Source: Beijerinckiaceae bacterium (lineage in GTDB: Bacteria; Pseudomonadota; Alphaproteobacteria; Rhizobiales; Beijerinckiaceae). Taken from it: a DNA stretch of 37,303 bases. The stretch spans positions 1 through 37,303 of the forward strand of contig JALOTF010000019.1 in the NCBI GenBank assembly GCA_025458025.1, read 5' to 3'. Below, piece after piece: positions 26,988-35,769 of this stretch. The position numbers and the translations under genes were made by a program. The stretch's first letter is position 1. Each line of letters opens with the position of its first letter. The notes beneath the pieces were generated by a model. The model saw only the letters and a program-made list of their open reading frames with translations. It was not told the origin of the DNA and made no database searches.

Positions 26988-27016
26988 GGCGCGCGGCAGG
27001 TTGTCGCGGCGATCGG

Positions 27017-27043
27017 CCCGCCCTGATGGGGCGGGTTTTTTTT
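27017..27043 (+). terminator. Rho-independent terminator after the opgH operon
   Basis: A 7-bp stem, cccgccc (27017-27023) with gggcggg (27029-27035), is followed by eight Ts. It ends transcription of opgH-fkbM-secreted protein and insulates the chemoreceptor gene downstream. Confidence 0.93.
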
Positions 27044-27194
27044 GACTTAAAAAACAACTGTAAATTGTATTTGGGGTGCAAATTTTACAAAGCATTAAGG
27101 GTATTCAGGTCAATTAACAACCAGGGGTTTAGTATTGCTCTCCATGGTCCGGCTCGTGTCGGCGCAAGGGAGTGTGGCCATTCAGGAGAACGGT
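27042..27194 (+). promoter_or_regulatory. AT-rich upstream region of the PilZ chemoreceptor
   Basis: About 90 bases after the terminator are strikingly AT-rich for this genome. A ttgact (27042-27047) overlapping the terminator T-run could be a -35 element, but no good -10 follows at proper spacing. A 15-base motif at 27062-27076 resembles one upstream of the second chemoreceptor (12 of 15 identical at 30204-30218). The ribosome binding site is aggag at 27184-27188. Confidence 0.4.
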
Positions 27195-29147
27195 ATGGGC
27201 ATTCTCAATAATATCCGGCTGAAGACGAAGCTTTTTGCCGTTGTGTTTTTCCTCGTGGCCGTTTCGCTCGGCATTTCCAGCACGGTCTATTTTTTTGTCC
27301 ACCACATCATCGAGCAGACCGCCGATATGAAGCGGGCGACCGAACAGGCCCAGCATTCCGGTCGTGCGACGGCCAACATGCTCGCCTTTGCGCGTGATGT
27401 AGAATTCCTGCCGCTCGAACTCACCCCTCAGCAGCGCAGCGAATTCGAACGGCAAGCCGCCGATGAGTTTCGTCGTCTCCATGTCCGGCTGGATCAGATG
27501 AAACCGAGCGATCCAGCGCTGCAACGCGATCTCGATGCGATCCGCTCGATAATGGCGCGGTATCAGCGCGAGATCCATGAGGAGGTCGTGAAGCAGGGGC
27601 GTGCGAATAACTTCGATGGCGCCACCAAAGCGGCCTTCGATGGCGCAACCCTCATCCATGAGGCGCGTCAGCTCCTGCGCAAAGTCGAGGATGCCTCGGT
27701 TGCATCCTCCAAGACCGAACTCGACAATCTTGTCGAAGATCAGAACAATCTGCTCCGATTGATTGTGGGCATTGCGGCGCTCGGCACGTTGCTCGGTGTG
27801 CTTGCAGCCTTCACCACCATTGTTCTGGGCATCACCCGGCCGCTGATGCGCCTGATCGGTGCCATGCAGGCGCTCGCTGCCGGCCGAACCAACGACGAGA
27901 TTGACGGAACCGAGCGCCGGGATGAAATCGGCCTGATGGCGCAAACCGTCTCGGTCTTCCGGGACAACGCGCAGGAACGCAACCGCCTGGAAGGCGAGAT
28001 GCGCCGCGAGCGCGACATGGAGAAGGCGCGCCAGAGCCGGATCGACCAGCTCATCACCGATTTCCGCGGCAATATTGGCGAGATCCGCAAGACGCTCGAC
28101 GGCCAGCTGAACATCCTTCAAAGCTCGTCATCCATGCTCGGACAGATCGCCGAGGAGGCCTCGCAGGGCGCGACTGTCGCCGGCAGCGCGACCTCGGAAT
28201 CCTCTGAGAACGTGGCGCATGTGGCCAATGCCGCCAGCGAACTCACCTCCGCCAGCCGCGAAATCTCCACGCAGGTCCACAAGGCCAGCGAATGCGTGAC
28301 CGAGGCAATGAATGTCGCGGAGCGGGCGGATCACGATGTGTCGAGCCTCGCAACACTCGCCGAGCGCATCGGCGCCATCGTGGATATCATCAATTCCATT
28401 GCCGAGCAGACCAACATGCTTGCCCTGAACGCGACCATCGAGGCCGCGCGCGCCGGCGAGGCGGGCCGCTCCTTCGCGGTTGTTGCCTCCGAGGTGAAGA
28501 CGCTCGCCGGTCAGACCGCCAAGGCGACGGATGAAATCTCCGCGCAGGTCCAGGCCATCCAGCAGGCGACCCAGCAGGCGGTGAATTCCATCCGCACCAT
28601 CACCAATCAGGTGTCGGAGATTCAGGGGCGCACCACGGCCATTGCCGCTGCCGTGGAAGAGCAGGAAGCCTCGACGCTGGAAATCAGCCGCGCCATCGCG
28701 CTCGCCTCGGAAGGGTCGGAGCAGGTCGCAGGCTCGGTCTCCACCATGGTCCAGTCCGTGGAAAAGACGAATGCCGAGGCCGGCCAGTTGCGCTCGATTT
28801 CCGATCTCATCGCCGATGTCAGCGGCAACCTCACGCGCACCGTCGATGGCTTCCTGCAGGGGGTCGCGGATGATGTGAAGGAGCGTCGTCGTGCTGTGCG
28901 CAAGGCCATCCGGCAAATCGCAGTGGTGACCAAGCGCGGCAAGCGCAACCAGACCGTCGCCGTGGATATTTCCACCATGGGCCTCAAGATCGAGGCCGTT
29001 CCGGGCCTGGTCGTCGGCGACATGCTGGAAATCGAATGGTCAACGGGTGATCGCCTGCGCGGCCGCCTCGTCTGGCTCCAGAACGGTTTCGGCGGCATCG
29101 AACTGGATGTCGAAGTGCCGGGTCACATCATCCAGGAAGCGGCCTGA
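27195..29147 (+). CDS. Methyl-accepting chemotaxis protein with C-terminal PilZ domain
   Basis: A 650-residue membrane chemoreceptor. TM1 is about residues 13-35, a helical periplasmic sensor follows, TM2 is about 183-213 ([18 protein letters not shown]), HAMP about 214-265, and the MA signalling domain about 300-555, with hairpin tip [20 protein letters not shown] near residue 405. After the receptor there is a PilZ-like domain: RRRAVRK (RxxxR) near residue 562 and [10 protein letters not shown] (DxSxxG), the cyclic-di-GMP-binding signature, then a small beta-barrel. It is a receptor that may sense cyclic-di-GMP directly. No CheR-binding pentapeptide is present. No che genes are adjacent. 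Confidence 0.94.
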   Translation: MGILNNIRLKTKLFAVVFFLVAVSLGISSTVYFFVHHIIEQTADMKRATEQAQHSGRATANMLAFARDVEFLPLELTPQQRSEFERQAADEFRRLHVRLDQMKPSDPALQRDLDAIRSIMARYQREIHEEVVKQGRANNFDGATKAAFDGATLIHEARQLLRKVEDASVASSKTELDNLVEDQNNLLRLIVGIAALGTLLGVLAAFTTIVLGITRPLMRLIGAMQALAAGRTNDEIDGTERRDEIGLMAQTVSVFRDNAQERNRLEGEMRRERDMEKARQSRIDQLITDFRGNIGEIRKTLDGQLNILQSSSSMLGQIAEEASQGATVAGSATSESSENVAHVANAASELTSASREISTQVHKASECVTEAMNVAERADHDVSSLATLAERIGAIVDIINSIAEQTNMLALNATIEAARAGEAGRSFAVVASEVKTLAGQTAKATDEISAQVQAIQQATQQAVNSIRTITNQVSEIQGRTTAIAAAVEEQEASTLEISRAIALASEGSEQVAGSVSTMVQSVEKTNAEAGQLRSISDLIADVSGNLTRTVDGFLQGVADDVKERRRAVRKAIRQIAVVTKRGKRNQTVAVDISTMGLKIEAVPGLVVGDMLEIEWSTGDRLRGRLVWLQNGFGGIELDVEVPGHIIQEAA

Positions 29148-29151
29148 GCCC

Positions 29152-29955
29152 TTATTGCCCTTCGAGCACCCGAATCGTGGGCCGCGTCGGCAAGCTGGCG
29201 CGGCTCAGAACCATGCTGGAGGTGCCGGTGCGCTCGATGGCATGGGTCTCGGTCATCCGCGTCAGGAAATTCTGCAGCACGCGCTCCGAGAAATAATGCA
29301 TCGGCACAACGATCTTCGGCTTCAATTGCCCGATTACCTCAATGATGCCCGAGAGATCAATCGTCCAGGAGCCATCGACCGCGGCGAGAACCACATCCAC
29401 CTGGCCGATGGCCGCGAGATGCTCCGGCGTGAGCGTGTGGTGGAGATGCCCGAGATGGGCCACGCATAACCCCGCCGCTTCGAAGATGAAGATGGAATTG
29501 CCATAGAATTCCGTCCGGCCCTCGCCCATGCCACCGCGAATGTTTGTGGGCACATTGCGCACGCGCATGTCGCGCTCCTGCACTTCGTGCCGGGGCATCG
29601 CGCCACCACGACCCCAGCCGCGCAGCACATGGCGGATGGCCGGATCCGGCGTGTAGGTGAAATGCGTGGAATGCGCATGGTTCATCGTGGCGATGTCGGG
29701 CAATGCCATGGGACGCACGTAATCATTGTAATCCGTGGCTGCCGTCACACCGCCAGGCGTTTGGATGGTGAAGGTCGCGTGGCCCACATAGGTCAGCCGC
29801 AGCTCGCCGGATTGCAGATTGGCCGGGAGGATCAGCGTCCCATCCGGCGCGCGGGGCGCATTCCGCGCAATAGGCCCGAGGCAGGGTTCGTCCGCCTTGG
29901 CCGGCAGGGTGCCGAGAAGGGCCACAACGAGCCCGAGACAGAAGGCGATCCGCAT
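29152..29955 (-). CDS. Secreted metallo-beta-lactamase-fold protein
   Basis: A 267-residue protein with a signal peptide (MRIAFCLGLVVALLGTLPAKA) and a UlaG/Lactamase_B_3-like MBL fold. The first strand is LRLTYVGHATFTIQTPGG. Metal-ligand candidates are the histidines of NHAHSTHF (H-x-H-x-x-H), then AHLGHLHH and VPMHYFSE, so the active site looks intact although the HxHxDH Asp is replaced by Ser/Thr. The substrate is unknown; it is exported, so it probably acts on an external or periplasmic ester or phosphate. It converges on the PilZ chemoreceptor with a four-base gap. Confidence 0.87.
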   Translation of the reverse strand: MRIAFCLGLVVALLGTLPAKADEPCLGPIARNAPRAPDGTLILPANLQSGELRLTYVGHATFTIQTPGGVTAATDYNDYVRPMALPDIATMNHAHSTHFTYTPDPAIRHVLRGWGRGGAMPRHEVQERDMRVRNVPTNIRGGMGEGRTEFYGNSIFIFEAAGLCVAHLGHLHHTLTPEHLAAIGQVDVVLAAVDGSWTIDLSGIIEVIGQLKPKIVVPMHYFSERVLQNFLTRMTETHAIERTGTSSMVLSRASLPTRPTIRVLEGQ

Positions 29956-30188
29956 GGTCGAACCTCCGCGCTTTCCTTAAACATGGCGCAGGAATGCGGG
30001 GAGGGAAGAGGGCGCAAGGTCGCGCCTGAGAAACGGCGCGCTGTTCCATGATCAGCCGATCCGCGCCCGCCGCACCGATCACGGGCTCACATCGATCACG
30101 AAGTATCGCATCCATTTCGGAATCCGGGAGAGGATCGACGATTAATCCGGATTTTTCCCGCCTATGGATCACTTTTTAGACCTTTTTT
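29956..30188. promoter_or_regulatory. Divergent region between MBL-fold gene and PAS chemoreceptor
   Basis: The two genes are divergent, so both promoters lie here or in the next few bases. An imperfect long-range inverted repeat, aatccgg (30121-30127) with ccggatt (30147-30153) followed by TTT, could fold with a 19-base loop. No confident -35/-10 pair was found. Confidence 0.35.
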
Positions 30189-30217
30189 CACAAATACAAC
30201 CTCAAATTGCATTTGTG
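30189..30217 (+). promoter_or_regulatory. Inverted repeat just upstream of the PAS chemoreceptor RBS
   Basis: A perfect 7-bp repeat, cacaaat (30189-30195) with atttgtg (30211-30217), has a 15-base AT-rich spacer and ends 6 bases before the GGAGG (30223-30227). It could be an operator or a leader hairpin. Confidence 0.45.
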
Positions 30218-30235
30218 TTTCTGGAGGATTCGAGC

Positions 30236-31720
30236 ATGCTCAGAGCGCTCAGCCGCAAAGCCTCTCGTGCCAATATTCCCGATTTCGGGCTGGTGCTCGA
30301 GACCGTGCCGAGCGCGATCATGATCTGCGACATCTCGAATTTCGAGATCGTCTACGCCAATCCGAAGTCGGTCGAGTTGTTGCTGTCGATCCAGCATGAG
30401 CTGAAAATCGATGCGACGACGATTGTCGGACAATCGATCGATGTCTTCCACAAACGGGCTGACCACCAGCGGAAGATGCTCTCCGATCTCCGCAACCTGC
30501 CGCACAAGACGACGATCCGGCTCGGCAAGGAATATCTTGAGCTCGATATTGTTCCGCTTTTCGACCGGCGCAAGCAATACACGCATGCGATCCTGACCTG
30601 GAAAGTCGTGACCAACGAAAAGCACAAGGAGCAGGATACCGAGCGGTTGCTCCAGATGATCGACAACATGCCGATCAATGTGATGACCTGCGATCCGGTC
30701 GAGTTCAAGATCAACTACGCCAACAAGACGAGCATCGATACACTCACCAAGATCGAGGCGCATATCCCGATCAAGGCGAAGGAGTTGGTCGGATCGACCA
30801 TCGATGTCTTCCACAAGAATCCGAGTCACCAGCACCGCATGCTCGCCGATACTTCGCGCTTGCCGCATACCGCGAACATCCGCGTGGGGCCGGAAACACT
30901 GAATCTCAAGGTTTCTGCCATCCGCTCGAAGGAGGGTACCTATCTTGGGCCCATGCTGACCTGGGCGATCGTGACCGATAATGTCCGCATGGCGGAAGGG
31001 GTCACCAGCGTCGTGGGCGATCTGCATCAGACTTCGCGTGCCATGTCGCAATCGGCGGAAAGCATGGCGCTGATTGCCGAGCGCGCGCAGGAAATGGCCG
31101 CGACGGTCTCGACCTCTACAACCGAGATGGCGTCAGCCATCAACGAGATCGCCGTGAACATCCAGAATGCCTCGCACAAGACGCAGGCCACGGCCCAAAA
31201 GGCGGCCGAAACGGATGAAACCGTGAAGAATCTCTCCGATGATGCGAGCCAGATCGGTTCGATCCTCGGCGTGATCGAGAGCATCGCGGCTCAGACGAAC
31301 CTCCTCGCGCTGAACGCCACCATCGAGGCTGCCCGGGCCGGCGAGGCCGGGCGCGGCTTCGCCGTGGTCGCAGCCGAGGTCAAGGCTCTGGCGCAGCAGA
31401 CCGCGCGTTCCACCAGCGAGATCAAGGCAAGGATCGAAGCGATCCAGAGCTCCACGGGCGCAACCGTGGATGCCATGCGCGTGATCGGGCGGGATGTTTC
31501 GGAGCTCAACAACATCACGATCCAGATCGCCGCGGCTGTGGAGCAGCAGACCGCCTCGATCAGCGAGATCACCACCAACATGGCGGGTGTGTCCGAAGCT
31601 GCGGTGCATACCGGGAAATCGGCAACGGAGGTCAAGGGCGTGGCGCAGGCGCTGGATTCCCAGTCGGCGCGCCTGAATAACGAGGTCAACAACTTCCTCT
31701 CCAGCTCACGCACGATGTGA
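30236..31720 (+). CDS. Soluble methyl-accepting chemotaxis protein with two PAS domains
   Basis: A 494-residue cytoplasmic chemoreceptor with no transmembrane segment and no HAMP. Two tandem PAS-type modules occupy about residues 15-130 and 135-255; each has the repeated element Gx[16 protein letters not shown] followed by HQ-x-RML and LPHxxxIRxG, so they arose by internal duplication. The MA signalling domain spans about 270-490, with the tip [20 protein letters not shown] near residue 352. The start at 30236 is set by GGAGG eight bases upstream; an in-frame ATG at 30164 would run through the inverted repeat. It probably senses redox state or a small ligand, as other PAS receptors do. Confidence 0.93.
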   Translation: MLRALSRKASRANIPDFGLVLETVPSAIMICDISNFEIVYANPKSVELLLSIQHELKIDATTIVGQSIDVFHKRADHQRKMLSDLRNLPHKTTIRLGKEYLELDIVPLFDRRKQYTHAILTWKVVTNEKHKEQDTERLLQMIDNMPINVMTCDPVEFKINYANKTSIDTLTKIEAHIPIKAKELVGSTIDVFHKNPSHQHRMLADTSRLPHTANIRVGPETLNLKVSAIRSKEGTYLGPMLTWAIVTDNVRMAEGVTSVVGDLHQTSRAMSQSAESMALIAERAQEMAATVSTSTTEMASAINEIAVNIQNASHKTQATAQKAAETDETVKNLSDDASQIGSILGVIESIAAQTNLLALNATIEAARAGEAGRGFAVVAAEVKALAQQTARSTSEIKARIEAIQSSTGATVDAMRVIGRDVSELNNITIQIAAAVEQQTASISEITTNMAGVSEAAVHTGKSATEVKGVAQALDSQSARLNNEVNNFLSSSRTM

Positions 31721-31733
31721 GCCGGGCGGAAAT

Positions 31734-31770
31734 CGTGACGGGCTAAACCCGCTCCGGGTTGGCCGTCACG
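31734..31770 (+). other. Two-tier hairpin between PAS chemoreceptor and small ORF
   Basis: An 8-bp outer stem, cgtgacgg (31734-31741) with ccgtcacg (31763-31770), encloses a second stem, aaccc (31746-31750) with gggtt (31756-31760). It lacks a T-run, so it may stabilise the receptor mRNA or separate it from the small ORF. Confidence 0.55.
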
Positions 31771-31810
31771 CAATGATAGAAAGCGATAACAACCGACAGG
31801 AGGTTCTCTC

Positions 31811-32002
31811 GTGCAGGATCGTGACAACATCATGCTTCGCAATGACCGCGTGCTCAACCTGCGGCAGGCCTTGCAGGAGATTCTGGAACACGCCGAGGAG
31901 TTGAAACACCACTCTAACCGCGTGCAGACCTACACGAGTGAATTGCAGCAGAGCGATTTCAATCGCTCGATGCGTCATTTCCTCGATGGAATTATCCACT
32001 AA
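31811..32002 (+). CDS. Small protein of unknown function (63 residues)
   Basis: A short gene with a GTG start seven bases after a perfect AGGAGG (31798-31803), the best Shine-Dalgarno in this region, which is the main reason to believe it. The protein is charged and helical (LRQALQEILEHAEELKHHSN), with a His-rich patch and no membrane segment. It follows the PAS chemoreceptor by 90 bases with a hairpin between. I do not recognise a family. An internal ATG at 31832 is possible but has no ribosome binding site. A role with the receptor or as an independent small regulator is speculative. Confidence 0.6.
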   Translation: MQDRDNIMLRNDRVLNLRQALQEILEHAEELKHHSNRVQTYTSELQQSDFNRSMRHFLDGIIH

Positions 32003-32218
32003 CACCCGATTTCGTCTCGCCTTGCGGCCTTGGCTCGGGGCTATTCGCGTGCCGAGGATACTCGCCCGGTGATCCTCGGGCGCGAGATCGATCGCGAAGT
32101 GAAGCGCGAGGCAACCGCGCAGGCTTTATCCGGTGCTGAACCGAGCTGGACCGCGCCCAAGTGTCGCGTGCTCAACCTGTCTCAAACATATGGCACCGGG
32201 AGAACCGGCTGACGCCCT
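32003..32218. other. Intergenic stretch, no supported gene
   Basis: This stretch lies between the small ORF and the terminator of the methyltransferase gene. It has a 60-codon open frame starting at a TTG with no ribosome binding site and no recognisable product. Codon-like composition suggests it may be a worn gene fragment, but nothing can be named. Confidence 0.4.
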
Positions 32219-32255
32219 CAAAAGATGAAAAGCCTCCCCCGGCGAAGGGGGAGGC
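32219..32255 (-). terminator. Terminator of the AT-rich methyltransferase gene
   Basis: A 9-bp GC stem, 32232-32240 with 32247-32255, is followed on the - strand by TTTTCATCTTTT. It lies 39 bases after the methyltransferase stop. Confidence 0.85.
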
Positions 32256-32294
32256 CAACCGAAACGATTCGTCCAGCGAAAGTAACGCAGCGGA

Positions 32295-32960
32295 TTACTT
32301 CGAGACCTCGATCACCGTGATGCAATCCAGGTTCTCGATGCCCCAGTTATGCAGCTTCTGTGAAACGACCTTGTGTCCTGACGAAATGCATATCTGCCTG
32401 AAGATATCGGCGCTCATGAAGTTTCGCCAATGCGGGTTATCTCGAATGTCCTTCGTGACAACAGGGTAATTCGAGTGATGCAGCATGGCGTAGCCTTTGC
32501 ATACCCGCGAAAGAGTGCGGATATAGCCAACTACATCCAGGATATCGAAGTGAACCATCGCATCCCAGCAATAGAGGAAATCAACGGGCTCGCCGTCAAA
32601 GTCTGAAAAATCGACTCCGTTGGTTTTTTTGGTCCAGATGGAGGCGCTATGCTCCACACTCCGTGCCCTGCTCTCGGCGATGGGCAAGTTATCTGCCGCA
32701 ACATCCAGCAGACCAAAAGACGCAACATCAACGCCGCAACCGCGTGACGCCTTTAGAAATTCACAAGCGATAGCACCGCCTCCGCAAGCGAAATCGGCCA
32801 CAGAAACAGATTTTGCTTTCAAGAGCGGCAGTGCACGACCGAACAATTGCTTGAATTGCGGGATCAGAATTGTTTCAACCTGCCCCTTTGCATCGCCTTC
32901 ACGCCGCGAATGATAATCAGAAGAGCTATTCCAGTGATCTTTGCTTGCGGTAATCGACAT
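32295..32960 (-). CDS. Class I SAM-dependent methyltransferase, atypical composition
   Basis: A 221-residue methyltransferase. Motif I is VSVADFACGGGAIACEFL, an unusual FACGGG form of the glycine loop; motif IV-like DFLYCWDAMVHFDI and the MLHHSNYPVV segment follow. The start at 32960 is preceded by GAGG at good distance, so the longer in-frame start (33002) is rejected. Base composition and codon use are plainly AT-richer than the flanking genes, and the gene stands alone between its own terminator and about 400 non-coding bases beside a tRNA. This suggests horizontal acquisition. The substrate is unknown; similar small enzymes often modify surface glycans. Confidence 0.85.
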   Translation of the reverse strand: MSITASKDHWNSSSDYHSRREGDAKGQVETILIPQFKQLFGRALPLLKAKSVSVADFACGGGAIACEFLKASRGCGVDVASFGLLDVAADNLPIAESRARSVEHSASIWTKKTNGVDFSDFDGEPVDFLYCWDAMVHFDILDVVGYIRTLSRVCKGYAMLHHSNYPVVTKDIRDNPHWRNFMSADIFRQICISSGHKVVSQKLHNWGIENLDCITVIEVSK

Positions 32961-33358
32961 TTTGACCTCGAAAAAATACATATTGAAGGTAATTGGAACC
33001 ACACAAAACTACTGACCGCAAGACTGCACGCGGAAAAACCGAAAAGGCTCGTCCGTCAGGAGGCGAACCGGGCAAATTCCAGCCCATAAGGCCAGTGAAG
33101 AATGCGCCCCGTCCTCGAAATCATGCCGAGCATGCGGCGTGCGATCCCAGTGCCAAGGCAACCCGATGTTGGGCTGCGCGACCAGCCTCGTGCCCGCCGC
33201 GAGCCTCGCGAGGTAATCCGATAAGGGTTATCGCTTGGGTGGCAATACTGATGCCCGCGACGACCTGGTAACGACACAACGGAAACGAGTGCCTGAGAAA
33301 GCGCTTCCATTAAGCGTAACACTTTCTGAAAAGCTAAAAAAATCAAGTATTTGGAAAG
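32961..33358. other. About 400-base AT-rich intergenic stretch next to tRNA-Pro
   Basis: No gene is supported here on either strand; the open frames have low-complexity, Arg-rich products and no ribosome binding sites. The region adjoins the 3' end of the tRNA and probably carries the methyltransferase promoter near 32980-33020. I searched by eye for a repeat of the tRNA 3' end (an attachment site copy) and found none. Confidence 0.5.
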
Positions 33359-33436
33359 TGGTCGGAGTGGCGGGATTCGAACCCACGACCCCTAGTCCCC
33401 CAGACTAGTGCGCTAACCAGGCTGCGCTACACTCCG
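33359..33436 (-). tRNA. tRNA-Pro (GGG anticodon), CCA encoded
   Basis: On the - strand a full cloverleaf is present: acceptor CGGAGTG/CACTCCG, D-arm GCGC/GCGC, anticodon stem CTAGT/ACTAG with loop CTGGGGG (anticodon GGG), and T-arm with TTCGAAT. The discriminator A and CCA are encoded at 33362-33359. It reads CCC proline codons. The 3' end faces the AT-rich methyltransferase region. Confidence 0.97.
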
Positions 33437-33608
33437 AACCGGTCGCCTCTATAGGCATTCGCTGCGGGGCTGGCAATCGGCTTCTCGCACGGTTTCCCCC
33501 GCCATTAAGGTTGAGAGGGGAAAGCACAAGGTTAACAAAGGGTTTCCGTGGCATGAATGGGGATGGCTGCCTCGTTGGCCTGCCACTTTTCCCCGAAAGG
33601 GTGCCCCG

Positions 33609-34436
33609 ATGAGCCTGACCGATCACGTATCCGCCGACCGTCTGGCCCTTGCGGGCCTCGCCTCATCCTCGCGTCAGGATGGACCGCTGGCAAATGCCGT
33701 CGCGGCCTTTCGCGCCATGACGCCGGGGCCGCACTGGCATTCGGATTGGGCGTGGGCGCATTACGAGGCCCTCGCGGTACATCTCGCGCAAAGCTTCGAA
33801 CTCCCGAGGCTTCTTGAGCTTGGCGGCGGGCGCGACCCGGCTTTCCTCGACAGCGGTCGCGAAGCGGGGCTATCCGTCACCATCAACGATATCGATGCAG
33901 GCGAGCTGGCGCATCTGCCGGCGGGCACGCAAACCGCGCGATTCGATCTCGTCGGCGATCTCAGGGGACGGCCGGATCTGCATGAGGCCTATGATATCGC
34001 GGTCTCGCGCATGGTGTTCGAGCATCTGCCGGATGTGCCGCGCGCCTGGCGCAACGTGCATCGCCTGCTGAAACCGGGCGGGGTTGGCATCGCTTTCTTC
34101 CCCACGCTTTATGCGTGGCCGTTCGTGGTCAACAAGCTGCTGCCGGACGATGTGGCGCGCGGCATTGTCGAGCGGCTCTTCCCCAATCGCAGCCGCGATG
34201 GCGGTGACCCCGTTTTTCCCGCGCATTACAGCGAATGCTTCGGCTCGGAGAAGCGCCTCCGGCGGATGCTCGACCCGATCGGTTTCCGCGAGGTGCAGGT
34301 TCTGCCCTTCTGGGGGCACCATTATCTCAAGCGCTTCCCTGGCGTTTATCAGGCCGAAGCGCTGATGAATCGCGCCTTTGCCGCGCTCGATTGCCGTTTG
34401 TTCACCACTTACGCGCTAGTGATCGTGCGAAAGTAA
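33609..34436 (+). CDS. Class I SAM-dependent methyltransferase
   Basis: A 275-residue protein with the methyltransferase-11 type fold: motif I LLELGGGRDPAFLDSGRE, an acidic turn TINDIDAGEL, and YDIAVSRMVFEHLPDVPRAW then HRLLKPGGVGIAFFPT. Motif I has GGGRD in place of GxGxG, still compatible with SAM binding. The C-terminal HYSECFGSEKRLRRML and FWGHHYLKRF segments are typical of polysaccharide-cluster methyltransferases. It is 51 bases before the GT4 gene on the same strand. The likely role is modification of a surface polysaccharide or its lipid carrier; the substrate is unknown. Confidence 0.87.
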   Translation: MSLTDHVSADRLALAGLASSSRQDGPLANAVAAFRAMTPGPHWHSDWAWAHYEALAVHLAQSFELPRLLELGGGRDPAFLDSGREAGLSVTINDIDAGELAHLPAGTQTARFDLVGDLRGRPDLHEAYDIAVSRMVFEHLPDVPRAWRNVHRLLKPGGVGIAFFPTLYAWPFVVNKLLPDDVARGIVERLFPNRSRDGGDPVFPAHYSECFGSEKRLRRMLDPIGFREVQVLPFWGHHYLKRFPGVYQAEALMNRAFAALDCRLFTTYALVIVRK

Positions 34437-34487
34437 CGCCAATCGCGGTTCGGCAGGCCGCGTTGCATCGCGGGTGCCGGGCCGTTC

Positions 34488-35711
34488 ATGCGTGTCATTC
34501 TCGTTCTCGACTGGGCTTATGTGAATGGCGGGCAGGCCAAGGTCGCGCTCGATTCCGCTTATGCCCTGAAGGCTAGGGGGCATGAGCCGATCGTCTTTGC
34601 GGCGGTGGGGCCGGTGGATCCGGCACTTCAGGCGGCGGGCATTGAAGTTCATTGCCTCAACCAGCCTGAACTTCTCGCTGATCCGAATAAGGCCGCTGCC
34701 GCCCTGCGCGGCATCCATAACCGCGAGGCCGCCCGCGCGCTTCATGCCCTGCTGAAGGCGCAGCCGCGCGGTGAGACGGTGATCCATGTGCATGGCTGGG
34801 CAAAAGCGCTCTCGGCGGCGATTGCCGGGCCAATTCGTGCCTCGAAACTGCCCGTGCTCTACACGATGCACGAATACTTCCTGCTCTGCCCCAATGGCGG
34901 GTTCTACAATTATCGGGCGCATCACCATTGCCCGCTGACACCCCTCTCGCTCGCCTGCCTCGCAACGCATTGCGACAGCCGCACCTTCGGCTACAAGCTG
35001 TGGCGTTCGGCGCGGTTGGGCGTGGCGCGCTTCATCCAGCGACTGCCCGCGACCCTTGGCGATATCGCCTATTTCCACCCCTTCCAGCGCGCGATCATCG
35101 AGAAGCATCTCCCGGCTTCCGCACGCCTGCATGAGGTCGCGAACCCCATCGAGGCGGAACCTCTGGGCGAGAAGGAGGATGGCGCGGCGGGCGAGATCAT
35201 CTTCCTGGGGCGCCTCTCGGAGGAGAAGGGCGTGTTCCTCTATGCCTCGGCGATGCGCAAGGCCGGGCTCACCCCTGTTTTCGTCGGCGATGGCCCTGCG
35301 GTCCCCATGCTGAAGGCGCGCTTCCCCGAGGCGACTTTCCTCGGCTGGCATGATGCGAAGGGCGTGCGCCGCCGCCTGCGCGAGGCGCGCGCGCTGGTCT
35401 TCCCCTCGCTCTGGTATGAGGGCCAGCCGCTCACGGTGCTGGAAAGCCTCTCGCTCGGCACGCCAGTCATCACCTCCGATGGCTGCGCGGGCCGCGAGAG
35501 CGTGCGCGATGGCGAGACCGGCCTGTGGTTCCGCCACATGGACGAGGAAGACCTCGCGCGCGCCATACGTGTGCTTATGCGCGATGACGTGGCGCGCGCG
35601 ATGTCCGAAGCGGCCTATCGCCGCTACTGGACCGAACCCTTCACAATCGATCGTCACTGCGCGCGGCTGGAGGCGGTCTACGGCGAGATGCTCGCGCGGA
35701 AAGCGGCCTAG
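34488..35711 (+). CDS. GT4-family glycosyltransferase, polysaccharide region
   Basis: A 407-residue GT-B glycosyltransferase. N-terminal features include VLDWAYVNGGQAKVALDSAY and the acceptor-side YTMHEYFLLCPNGGFYNY with several cysteines (LCP...HHHCP...ACLATHC) that may bind metal or form a structural cluster. The donor half has IIFLGRLSEEKGVFLYASAM, FVGDGPAVPML, FPSLWYEGQPLTVLESLSLG and SDGCAGRESVRDGETGLWF, the usual GT4 nucleotide-sugar motifs. It follows the methyltransferase and converges on the O-antigen ligase-like gene. Linkage and sugar are unknown. Confidence 0.92.
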   Translation: MRVILVLDWAYVNGGQAKVALDSAYALKARGHEPIVFAAVGPVDPALQAAGIEVHCLNQPELLADPNKAAAALRGIHNREAARALHALLKAQPRGETVIHVHGWAKALSAAIAGPIRASKLPVLYTMHEYFLLCPNGGFYNYRAHHHCPLTPLSLACLATHCDSRTFGYKLWRSARLGVARFIQRLPATLGDIAYFHPFQRAIIEKHLPASARLHEVANPIEAEPLGEKEDGAAGEIIFLGRLSEEKGVFLYASAMRKAGLTPVFVGDGPAVPMLKARFPEATFLGWHDAKGVRRRLREARALVFPSLWYEGQPLTVLESLSLGTPVITSDGCAGRESVRDGETGLWFRHMDEEDLARAIRVLMRDDVARAMSEAAYRRYWTEPFTIDRHCARLEAVYGEMLARKAA

Positions 35712-35714
35712 GAA

Positions 35715-35756
35715 CGTTTGCGAGCGAAGTGGTCGCTGGTTCACGTGCAGCAAACG
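35715..35756. terminator. Cruciform-like hairpin between convergent polysaccharide genes
   Basis: An outer 7-bp repeat, cgtttgc (35715-35721) with gcaaacg (35750-35756), encloses a smaller agcga/tcgct hairpin. It occupies the 58-base gap between the convergent GT4 and O-antigen ligase-like genes, so it may end both transcripts although no long T-run is present. Confidence 0.4.
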
Positions 35757-35769
35757 CCACCAGCAAAAA

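Noticed and set aside
32030-32212. 60-codon open frame on + starting at TTG
   Set aside because: It has no ribosome binding site, a rare start codon, no family resemblance, and ends just before the terminator of the opposite gene.
33056-33346. Open frames on both strands between methyltransferase and tRNA-Pro
   Set aside because: The products are Arg/Ser-rich with no recognisable domain and no start signals; one - strand frame was checked as a possible integrase remnant and shows no tyrosine-recombinase motifs.
33359-33436. Attachment-site duplication of the tRNA 3' end in the adjacent AT-rich DNA
   Set aside because: No second copy of the T-arm/acceptor sequence was found between 32000 and 33358, so integration at this tRNA is only inferred from position and composition.
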